NCBI GenBank assembly: GCA_041287635.1
Contig: JBGGNG010000140.1
Span: forward strand, 1 to 7,648
Reading direction: 5' to 3'
DNA from: JAOUEA01 sp041287635
GTDB lineage: Bacteria > Actinomycetota > UBA4738 > HRBIN12
Length of the DNA stretch: 7,648 bases
Every line of letters begins with the position of its first letter. The stretch's first letter is position 1. The position numbers and the translations under genes were made by a program. Below, in pieces: positions 1-4,880 of this stretch. The notes under the pieces were generated by a model, which had not been told where the DNA came from, did no database searches, and saw nothing but the letters and a program-made list of their open reading frames with translations.

Positions 1-219
1 CGCGTCCGTATCGGCTCGGATACGATGCTCGTGGCGCCGTTGTCGGTGGGTGACGGCGCCGTCACGGGAGCGGGTTCGGTGATCACGAGGGATGTTCCCG
101 CGGGCGCGCTCGCGGTGGCTCGTGGCGAGCAGCGCACGGTCGAGGGCTACCGCGCTCGCAAGGACGCGGAGCATCGCCGCAGCCGGCGTCGGAGCGGGGA
201 TCGAGGAAGCGGAACGTAG
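1..219 (+). CDS. glmU: GlmU C-terminal fragment (bifunctional UDP-N-acetylglucosamine pyrophosphorylase / glucosamine-1-phosphate N-acetyltransferase)
   Basis: Only the last 72 codons are in the window; the gene enters from the left in frame 1 and ends at TAG 217-219. The visible residues are the last coils of a left-handed beta-helix and the C-terminal extension: IGSDTMLVAPLSVGDGA, then GAGSVITRDVPAGALAVARG and a QRTVEGY segment. This is the typical end of GlmU, whose C-terminal domain transfers acetyl from acetyl-CoA to glucosamine-1-phosphate before the N-terminal domain makes UDP-GlcNAc for peptidoglycan. The tail after residue 55 is rich in Arg, Lys and Ser and poorly conserved, as is usual. 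Other hexapeptide-repeat acetyltransferases have similar coils, but the ending together with prs immediately downstream (a common actinobacterial and firmicute order) makes GlmU the best call. The nucleotidyltransferase domain cannot be checked here. Confidence 0.92.
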   Translation, partial: RVRIGSDTMLVAPLSVGDGAVTGAGSVITRDVPAGALAVARGEQRTVEGYRARKDAEHRRSRRRSGDRGSGT

Positions 220-225
220 GGGGAG
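219..225 (+). promoter_or_regulatory. Shine-Dalgarno sequence of prs
   Basis: The purine run GGGGGAG begins on the last base of the glmU stop codon and lies 7 nt before GTG 233. It decides the prs start: the reading frame is open further upstream (to an ATG at 92 inside glmU), but that part does not resemble PRPP synthase. The tight packing suggests co-transcription and possible translational coupling with glmU. Confidence 0.8.
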
Positions 226-232
226 CGCAGCC

Positions 233-1213
233 GTGGAGATCATCACCAAGAAGCGGATGATGCTGTTCACCGGCACCATCCACCCGGAGCTCGGGCACGA
301 GATCGCCGACTGCCTGAGCGTGCCGGTGAGCGAGTCAGAGCTCCGGCGGTTCGCCTCGGGCGAGATCTACTTCCGGGCCAAGGAGAGCGTGCGCGGCGCC
401 GACGTGTTCGTGGTGCAGACCCACTACGAGCCCGTCAACGAGGCGCTGATGGAACAGCTGATCATGATCGACGCGATGAAGCGCGCGTCCGCCAAGCGCA
501 TCACCGCCGTGATCCCGTACTACGGGTACTCCCGGCAGGACCACAAGGCGCTCTCTCGCGAGCCGATCAGCGCGAAGCTCGTCGCCGACCTGCTGTCGAC
601 CGCGGGCGCCGACCGCGTCGTCAGCGTCGACCTGCACTCCGGTCAGATCCAGGGCTACTTCGACTCACCGTTCGACCACCTCACCGCCCTGCCGATCCTG
701 TCGAACCACTTCTCGGGCGAGCTCGGCCTGCATGGCGACGACCTCGTCGTGGTGGCGCCCGACGCCGGCCGCATCAAGACCTCGGAGAAGCTGCGCGAGT
801 ACCTCCACGCCGACCTGGCGTTCCTCTACAAACGGCGCAGCCGCCACGAGGCGCACAAGATCGAGGAGATGGCGGTCGTCGGCGAGGTCGAGGGCCGTCC
901 GTGCGTGATCGTCGACGACATGATCGACACCGCGTCGACGATCTCGGCGGGCGTGCACGTCCTCGCGGAGAGGGGCGCCGGTCCGATCTTCGTCGGCGCC
1001 ACGCACGGCATCTTCAGCGGCAAGGCGCGCCAGTTGCTCGAGGAAGCCCCGATCGAGCAGGTCGTCGTGACGAACACCCTGCCGATCCCCGAGGAACGCC
1101 AGTTCGACAAGCTCCGGGTGCTCTCGATCGCCCCCCTGATCGCGAGCGGCCTTCGCGCCGTGTTCGAGGATGCGAGCGTCAGCGAGATCTTCGGTGGTGC
1201 GAACCAAGTCTAG
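233..1213 (+). CDS. prs: Ribose-phosphate pyrophosphokinase (PRPP synthetase, class I type)
   Basis: This cytosolic enzyme transfers pyrophosphate from ATP to ribose-5-phosphate to give PRPP, the precursor of purines, pyrimidines, NAD, His and Trp. The product has 326 residues from a GTG start, slightly longer than the usual 310-320. Visible signatures are the N-terminal LFTGTIHPELGHEIAD with FASGEIYFR and ESVRG, the ATP-binding segment PYYGYSRQDHKA (residues 95-106), SREPISAKLVADLL, the catalytic region DLHSGQIQGYFD with His135, the flexible-loop KRRSRHE, and the ribose-5-phosphate/PRPP loop DDMIDTASTI (228-237). The last usually reads DTAGT or DTGGT, so Ser235 replaces a Gly; Asp228, Asp229, Asp232 and Thr233 are kept. 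It ends in SIAPLIA and a FEDASVSEIFGG tail, close to actinobacterial homologues. It lies 13 nt after glmU, so the two are probably one operon. It converges with the - strand gene downstream, with 11 nt between the stops. Confidence 0.97.
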   Translation: MEIITKKRMMLFTGTIHPELGHEIADCLSVPVSESELRRFASGEIYFRAKESVRGADVFVVQTHYEPVNEALMEQLIMIDAMKRASAKRITAVIPYYGYSRQDHKALSREPISAKLVADLLSTAGADRVVSVDLHSGQIQGYFDSPFDHLTALPILSNHFSGELGLHGDDLVVVAPDAGRIKTSEKLREYLHADLAFLYKRRSRHEAHKIEEMAVVGEVEGRPCVIVDDMIDTASTISAGVHVLAERGAGPIFVGATHGIFSGKARQLLEEAPIEQVVVTNTLPIPEERQFDKLRVLSIAPLIASGLRAVFEDASVSEIFGGANQV

Positions 1214-1228
1214 TCTGAGTTGGACTAG
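1210..1228. terminator. Short inverted repeat across both convergent stop codons (possible bidirectional terminator)
   Basis: CTAGTC (1210-1215) and GACTAG (1223-1228) are exact reverse complements around a 7-nt loop, TGAGTTG; two G-T wobble pairs could extend the stem outwards. The left arm contains the prs stop TAG (1211-1213) and the right arm contains the stop of the opposing gene (TAG on the minus strand, 1227-1225). The position is right for a shared terminator, but the stem is only 6 bp, not GC-rich, and has no T tract on either side, so intrinsic termination is doubtful. Confidence 0.3.
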
Positions 1229-2769
1229 GTGCGTTCGACGCCTGCGGGCGTCCACGCGACGGGGGCGGAGTCGACCCGCCGACCCTTCTGAAGCAGCCAC
1301 AGTGTGCCGGTCCCGGATCCTGGCGGGATCCCCATGACGCAGACGGGTCCCTGGCACTTCGAGCCGGCGAACGTGTCAGCCCCATCGACGTCCAGCTCGA
1401 TCCCGCTCAACTCGATCGGATCCTCGTGCGAGAACACGAGGATCTGCCCCCGGTCCTCAGGAAGCGGGATCGTCTGCAGCGTGATCTCGTCGGCACAGCC
1501 ATCGACGACGCCGTGCTCGGAGGAGACCACGTAGCAGGTGATGCCCGTCGAACGGTCGGTCATGATCGCGCCTCCGGTCCCGAGGATGTCGAACAAGGTC
1601 ATGTCGTTGCCCTCGGAGATCCCGGCCATGTTCCCGATGGGTTCACCGTCGGGGTCGACGGGCACCGCGAACGGCGGCTGGTCGCCCTCGTGCGACGCGA
1701 AGAACAGGTCGAAATCGAACGGAAGGCTCGGAGGGAGCGGAACGATCGTCGCGGAGGGACCGGGAAGCAAGACGTTGCCTCTGATCTCGACTCCTGCGGC
1801 TTCCTTCGTCACCGCGCCGAAGACAGGATCGCCACCGGCTTGCTCGATCGGGCGGTCCTCGCCCACCGTGAAGGGTCCGCCGGCGACGGCCCCGCTTCCT
1901 TCTGCGGTCGTGAGCTCGAGTCGGAGGTTCGTGACGTATCCCGGGTCGGTCTGTGGGCGGAGCTCCAGCGTCCACGGGCCGGCGGCATTCTCGCCCCCGG
2001 CGATCACGTAGGCCGAGGTGTCGTCGGGTTGGGATTCCTGCATGAGGACCTCCTGCGAGTCGGCGACCTCCATGCCCTCGAACGCGTCGATCAGGGTCCG
2101 TCGTTCGTCGTCGGGGACCGCATCGCCGAAGGCGAAGTGCGCGACGTAGGGGATGTCGCCACCGGCGAAGTGCACATAGGTACCGGGTCCGCACCTCGGG
2201 CGCTCGGCGTCGGACGACGAATCGAACGGCACGGGCCACTGCGTGCGGTCGCCGGCGCCGAAGTTCGCGGCGAAGTGCGCGTTGTCGAACGCGAGCGTCA
2301 TGACCGCATCGCCCGGCCCGATGGCGAACGAGGAGTCGAGACAGGGGGAACTCTCGAGACCGCGATCGGTGTCGCTGAGGAGGAGGATCGGCGTCAAGAG
2401 GCTGCCGGCCCGAAGCTCCAGCCGAACAGCAGGGGTGCGAGCCCACGGCCATTGGTTCACGAGGTACCAGTCGCTCGGGCTCGAGATCGTGAAGTTGCCG
2501 ATCGTTGCCGTGCGCTCGAAGACCTCGTATCCCGCCCAGGGATCGTCGACCGGCGTCTGGCCACGGTCCGCGTTGGTCTGGATCGCGCGGAGGGCGGCGA
2601 CGGAGCCCACGACGACGGCAAGGGCCGTCACGCCGCCGACGAACGCGGTGCCGAGCTGACGGCGACGGCCACGCTTCCGCACCGTTTCGGGCAGCCTCGG
2701 TGCCACGCCGCCTACCGACGACGCCTTTCGTTCGAAGAGCTCGCGCAGGTCGTGTTCGACGTCATTCAT
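1225..2769 (-). CDS. Single-pass membrane protein coupled to a sigma factor (putative anti-sigma-like or sigma-linked protein)
   Basis: This 514-residue protein is not one I recognise by name. Residues 1-38 form a charged cytoplasmic segment (DVEHDLRELFERKASSVGG, then a basic RKRGRRRQ), followed by one membrane helix at about 41-61 and a large Ala/Gly/Pro/Asp-rich extracytoplasmic part; the positive-inside rule gives N-in topology. The short acidic/basic N-terminus followed by a helix is a pattern I associate with proteins encoded next to SigE-family sigma factors in actinobacteria. There is no HxxxCxxC zinc anti-sigma motif. All six cysteines (143, 193, 412, 425, 472, 477) lie outside the membrane and could form disulfides. 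The exported part looks mainly beta-stranded, perhaps in three parts: about 88-237, 250-380 and 388-510. The start is well supported by GAGGTGA at 6 nt spacing and a 4-nt ATGA overlap with the upstream sigma gene. An anti-sigma role is inferred from this coupling alone; a secreted or sensing output of the sigma factor is an alternative. Confidence 0.85.
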   Translation of the reverse strand: MNDVEHDLRELFERKASSVGGVAPRLPETVRKRGRRRQLGTAFVGGVTALAVVVGSVAALRAIQTNADRGQTPVDDPWAGYEVFERTATIGNFTISSPSDWYLVNQWPWARTPAVRLELRAGSLLTPILLLSDTDRGLESSPCLDSSFAIGPGDAVMTLAFDNAHFAANFGAGDRTQWPVPFDSSSDAERPRCGPGTYVHFAGGDIPYVAHFAFGDAVPDDERRTLIDAFEGMEVADSQEVLMQESQPDDTSAYVIAGGENAAGPWTLELRPQTDPGYVTNLRLELTTAEGSGAVAGGPFTVGEDRPIEQAGGDPVFGAVTKEAAGVEIRGNVLLPGPSATIVPLPPSLPFDFDLFFASHEGDQPPFAVPVDPDGEPIGNMAGISEGNDMTLFDILGTGGAIMTDRSTGITCYVVSSEHGVVDGCADEITLQTIPLPEDRGQILVFSHEDPIELSGIELDVDGADTFAGSKCQGPVCVMGIPPGSGTGTLWLLQKGRRVDSAPVAWTPAGVERT

Positions 2770-3317
2770 GCGTCCTCACCTCTGATCAGCTCGCGCAGGG
2801 CGCCGCTGCCGCGGGCCACCAACGACTTCACGGCCGCGACCGAGCACCCGAGCGTCTCGGCGGTCTCGCGCTCGGACAGGTCCTCGTAGTACCGGAGCAC
2901 CAGGGCTGCGCGCTGCCGAGCGGGCAGCGTCGCGAGCGCCTTCCACAGGTCCTCGCGGGCTCCCACGTCGGGTTGCGACGACACGCGCCGCGCCGACTCG
3001 GCGCCCTCCTTCGACAGCCACTCGCGCTCGAGCCGACGCCGCCGTAGCCCCGACGTGTGCAGGTTCACGATCGCCCGGCGGAAGTACGCCTCGAACGCGT
3101 CGGGACGCCGCAGGTGCCGAAAGCGACCGACGCATCGGATGAAGGCCTCCTGCGCGAGGTCCTCGGCGTGCGTGCGATCGCCGGTCAACAGGAACGCGAG
3201 CCGCACGCCGGCACCGATGTAGCGCGCGTACAACTCGTCGAGCCCGCCGTCGGAGACATCGGGCTCCGATGCCTCCGTGGGCCGCTCCTCGACGCCCAAT
3301 CCCGTTCCTTCCGCCAT
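2766..3317 (-). CDS. RNA polymerase sigma factor, ECF-like (SigE family of actinobacteria)
   Basis: A two-domain sigma factor of 183 residues, the usual ECF length. Region 2 spans about residues 27-95: LDELYARYIGAGVRLAFLLTG, the core-binding AEDLAQEAFIRCVGRF (51-66) and FRRAIVNLHTSGLRRRR. A linker of about 28 residues leads to region 4 (about 124-178) with LPARQRAALVLRYYEDLS and the helix-turn-helix ETAETLGCSVAAVKS for -35 recognition. Region 3 is absent. The LRYYEDLSERETAETLGCS wording is typical of the SigE-family sigma factors. The frame is open upstream to 3548, but that would overlap rplY and has no conservation. ATG 3317 has a poor Shine-Dalgarno (GATGAG directly adjacent). A TTG six codons in (3299) has GGAAGG 7 nt upstream and would give 177 residues, so the true start is not settled. 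The gene is divergent from rplY and coupled to the membrane-protein gene by ATGA. The target regulon is unknown; autoregulation from the 3318-3471 region is plausible but no clear ECF promoter was seen. Confidence 0.9.
   Translation of the reverse strand: MAEGTGLGVEERPTEASEPDVSDGGLDELYARYIGAGVRLAFLLTGDRTHAEDLAQEAFIRCVGRFRHLRRPDAFEAYFRRAIVNLHTSGLRRRRLEREWLSKEGAESARRVSSQPDVGAREDLWKALATLPARQRAALVLRYYEDLSERETAETLGCSVAAVKSLVARGSGALRELIRGEDA
2776..2782 (-). promoter_or_regulatory. Strong Shine-Dalgarno for the membrane protein, inside the end of the sigma gene
   Basis: On the minus strand GAGGTGA (2782-2776) lies 6 nt before the ATG at 2769-2767, within the last codons of the sigma gene. Together with the ATGA stop/start overlap it fixes the start of the membrane protein and indicates coupled translation, which would keep the two products near a fixed ratio, as is common for sigma/anti-sigma pairs. 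Confidence 0.75.
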
Positions 3318-3370
3318 CTCATCAGTGAAGACGCACGATCGAGCCGGAAGGTATCGCTCGGATGCACCGC

Positions 3371-3421
3371 AACGTGGGAGCGATGCCGCCCACCTGCCCT
3401 TTCCTGTACCATCCCCACGTT
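3371..3421. repeat. 8-bp inverted repeat in the divergent sigma/rplY intergenic region (possible operator)
   Basis: AACGTGGG (3371-3378) and CCCACGTT (3414-3421) are exact reverse complements separated by 35 nt, a centre-to-centre distance of 43 nt, about four helical turns. The right arm starts one base after the -10-like hexamer of rplY. A further CTCCCAC at 3441-3447 is the reverse complement of 3374-3380 and so partly repeats the right arm. The rest of the 154-nt gap (3318-3471) holds no ORF or RNA gene that I can support. Regulatory function is inference from position only. Confidence 0.3.
3407..3412 (+). promoter_or_regulatory. -10-like hexamer upstream of rplY
   Basis: TACCAT fits the TAnnnT pattern of actinobacterial vegetative promoters and lies 59 nt before the rplY start. 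It is one of the few AT-leaning spots in the gap. No convincing -35 hexamer is seen 16-18 nt upstream. The site would give rplY-pth its own promoter, which it needs because prs is cut off by the opposing sigma unit. Confidence 0.35.
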
Positions 3422-3471
3422 CTCGAAACGACCGATCCGCCTCCCACAGATACGAAGGGCTCCTCTTCGCC

Positions 3472-4176
3472 ATGGACACGAAACTCACCGCAGAACGTCG
3501 CTCCGATGCCGGCAAGGGCGTCGCCCGCAAGCTCCGCGCCGCCGGCAAGATCCCGGCCGTGCTCTACGGACAGGGCCTCGAGACGACGCCGCTCACCGTG
3601 GACTCCCGCGAGCTGAGCCACCTGCTGCACGGCAGCGCCGGATCGAACGTGCTCGTCGACCTCATGGTCGACGGCGAGGAGCACCTGGCGATCCCGCGTG
3701 AGATCCAGCGCGATCACATCCACTCGAAGTTCGTGCACGTGGACTTCCTCGCGGTGAGCCGCACCGAGACGATCACCGTGAACGTTCCCGTCCACGAGAC
3801 GGGCGACGCCGCCGGCGTGAAGGAAGGCGGCGTGGTCGAGCACCACCTGCGCGAGGTGCAGATCGAGTGCCTGCCGCAGGACGTGCCCGACGAGATCGTT
3901 GTCGACATCACCGACGTGGAGCTCGGCGACATGGTGCACGTGAGCGACCTCGTGACGCCCGCGGGCGTCACGATCCTCACGGCCCCCGAGGACGCCGTGC
4001 TCTCGGTCGTGACCCCGGCCGCGCTCCGTGTCGAGGCCGACCTGTCGGTGCCCGGCGAGGAGGGCGTCGAGGTGCCCGTGGCCGAGGCCGAGGAAGGTGC
4101 CGAGGCGGCCGTCGAGGGGGAGGCCCCGGCGGAGGGCGGCGAGGCTCCTGCCGAAGGCGAGGGTGGCGAGGGCTAG
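3472..4176 (+). CDS. rplY: Large ribosomal subunit protein bL25, long CTC/TL5 form
   Basis: The 234-residue product is the long form of bL25 (CTC, general stress protein), which binds 5S rRNA in the central protuberance of the 50S subunit. The N-terminal 5S-binding beta-barrel covers about residues 1-92: LTAERRSDAGKGVARKLRAAGKIPAVLYGQG is the typical opening, and REIQRDHIHSKFVHVDFLAV closes it. The C-terminal TL5-type beta domain follows (about 98-182), with VNVPVHETGDAAGVKEGGVVE, a LREVQIECLPQDVPDEIVVD segment and VSDL. The last 40 or so residues are a low-complexity acidic tail with GEAPAEG twice, common in actinobacterial homologues and probably disordered. The start is set by conservation; the GAAGGG at 3454-3459 is 12 nt away, rather far for a Shine-Dalgarno. 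The gene is divergent from the sigma gene and 15 nt upstream of pth, an ordinary rplY-pth pairing. Confidence 0.96.
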   Translation: MDTKLTAERRSDAGKGVARKLRAAGKIPAVLYGQGLETTPLTVDSRELSHLLHGSAGSNVLVDLMVDGEEHLAIPREIQRDHIHSKFVHVDFLAVSRTETITVNVPVHETGDAAGVKEGGVVEHHLREVQIECLPQDVPDEIVVDITDVELGDMVHVSDLVTPAGVTILTAPEDAVLSVVTPAALRVEADLSVPGEEGVEVPVAEAEEGAEAAVEGEAPAEGGEAPAEGEGGEG

Positions 4177-4191
4177 CCCCCTGCCGCTCCC

Positions 4192-4770
4192 ATGACCTGG
4201 CTCGTCGCCGGTCTCGGCAACCCCGGCGATCGGTACGCGAACACCCGGCACAACGTCGGCCGCATGGTCGTCGACGATCTGGCGCGCGCGCACGGCGAGC
4301 GGTTCAAGAAGGTGCGGTTCCTGCCGGTCGAGCTCGCCGAGGTCCGCGAGGGCGGCGATCGTGTGCTGCTCGCGGCCTCGACGCGGTTCATGAACGAGTC
4401 GGGCCCGTCGTACGCGAGCCTCGCGCACAAGCAACACGTCGAGCCCGATCGGCTGATCGCGGTCTACGACGAGCTCGACATCCCCGAGGGTGAGCTGCGC
4501 GTGAAGCTCGGCGGCGGCAGCTCCCACAACGGCGTGAAGTCGCTGCAGCAAGCCCTGGCGTCGCGTGACTTCCTGCACGTGCGCATCGGCATCGGACGTC
4601 CGCCCGGGCGCCAGGATCCCGCGGACTTCGTGCTGACGCCGATCGGGAAGAAGCTCGAGGCCGACGTCGCGATCTGGGTCGACCACGCGGCCGACGCGGT
4701 GCGCAGCCTGATCGCCGAGGGGCTCACCCCGACCCAGGACCGGTTCAACCGCCAGACGCCTCAGGGCTGA
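4192..4770 (+). CDS. pth: Peptidyl-tRNA hydrolase (bacterial Pth type)
   Basis: Pth cleaves the ester bond of peptidyl-tRNAs released by stalled ribosomes, returning free tRNA. The 192-residue length is normal. The catalytic and substrate-contact residues fall at the same numbers as in the E. coli enzyme: Asn10 in GLGNPG, the catalytic His20 in NTRHNVG, Asn68 in FMNESG, Asp93 in YDELDIP, and Asn113 in GGGSSHNGVKS (E. coli Asn114). The usual GGHNG reads SSHNG here, a tolerated variation. The C-terminal part has IGIGRPPGRQDPADFVL, also standard. The ATG lies 15 nt after the rplY stop, but the gap is pyrimidine-rich (CCCCTGCCGCTCCC) and has no Shine-Dalgarno; the nearest purine run is about 20 nt upstream, inside the rplY tail. 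Translation may depend on reinitiation after rplY. The rplY-pth pair links ribosome function and tRNA recycling. Confidence 0.97.
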   Translation: MTWLVAGLGNPGDRYANTRHNVGRMVVDDLARAHGERFKKVRFLPVELAEVREGGDRVLLAASTRFMNESGPSYASLAHKQHVEPDRLIAVYDELDIPEGELRVKLGGGSSHNGVKSLQQALASRDFLHVRIGIGRPPGRQDPADFVLTPIGKKLEADVAIWVDHAADAVRSLIAEGLTPTQDRFNRQTPQG

Positions 4771-4787
4771 CCGGCTCCCGGCGTCGC

Positions 4788-4799
4788 GTCCCGCGGGAC
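4788..4799. repeat. Perfect 12-bp palindrome between pth and mfd
   Basis: GTCCCGCGGGAC is identical to its reverse complement. It ends one base before the -10-like TAGACT, so it occupies the spacer of a putative mfd promoter and could be an operator. As RNA it could only form a 4-bp hairpin with a CGCG loop, so a DNA-binding role is more likely than a terminator role. Chance occurrence in GC-rich DNA cannot be excluded. Confidence 0.35.
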
Positions 4800-4805
4800 T
4801 AGACT
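4800..4805 (+). promoter_or_regulatory. -10-like hexamer upstream of mfd
   Basis: TAGACT matches TAnnnT and four of six bases of TATAAT, in the context GGACTAGACTGC often seen at actinobacterial promoters. It would start a transcript about 70 nt before the mfd start codon. No good -35 is visible at normal spacing; the CTGACC at 4767-4772 is too far (27 nt). Confidence 0.35.
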
Positions 4806-4815
4806 GCTTCTCCCA

Positions 4816-4842
4816 AGGCCCCGCCGGCATGCGGCGAGGCCT
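4816..4842 (+). terminator. GC-rich hairpin between pth and mfd (terminator of rplY-pth or mfd leader structure)
   Basis: AGGCC (4816-4820) pairs with GGCCT (4838-4842) and, after one C-A mismatch, CGCCG (4822-4826) pairs with CGGCG (4832-4836), leaving a GCATG loop. That is ten pairs, nearly all G-C. The following bases (GTTCTT, 4843-4848) are only moderately T-rich. If transcription comes from pth this is a plausible weak intrinsic terminator 46 nt after the stop; if mfd starts near 4812 the hairpin is at the very 5' end of its leader and may stabilise or block the RNA. Confidence 0.45.
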
Positions 4843-4866
4843 GTTCTTGGTGTCCGGTCGCTGTTC

Positions 4867-4872
4867 GGGAGG
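4867..4872 (+). promoter_or_regulatory. Shine-Dalgarno sequence of mfd, fixes a TTG start
   Basis: GGGAGG lies 8 nt before TTG 4881. In this frame no ATG or GTG occurs between 4839 and 4881, and the first GTG inside the frame is at 4905 without such a site, so TTG is the best start. Confidence 0.75.
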
Positions 4873-4880
4873 TTCCGGGG

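Noticed and set aside
92..232. Extension of prs upstream to an ATG at 92
   Set aside because: It would overlap glmU almost completely, shows no PRPP synthase similarity, and GTG 233 has a good Shine-Dalgarno.
1225..2769. Calling the membrane protein a zinc-binding anti-sigma factor
   Set aside because: The cytoplasmic N-terminus contains no cysteine and no HxxxCxxC motif; only the gene coupling supports an anti-sigma role.
1426..2889. A 487-codon + strand frame opposite the membrane protein and sigma genes
   Set aside because: The minus strand has a signal-anchor protein with strong Shine-Dalgarno and ATGA coupling to a clear sigma factor; the + frame is Arg/Gly/Asp-rich and lacks a start signal.
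3318..3548. Extension of the sigma factor upstream to 3548
   Set aside because: It would cross the divergent promoter region and overlap the conserved start of rplY; sigma homology begins only around residue 27 of the shorter product.
4755..4785. GACGCC/GGCGTC hairpin across the pth stop codon as a terminator
   Set aside because: The stem is 6 bp with a 19-nt loop and no T tract; the hairpin at 4816-4842 is much stronger.
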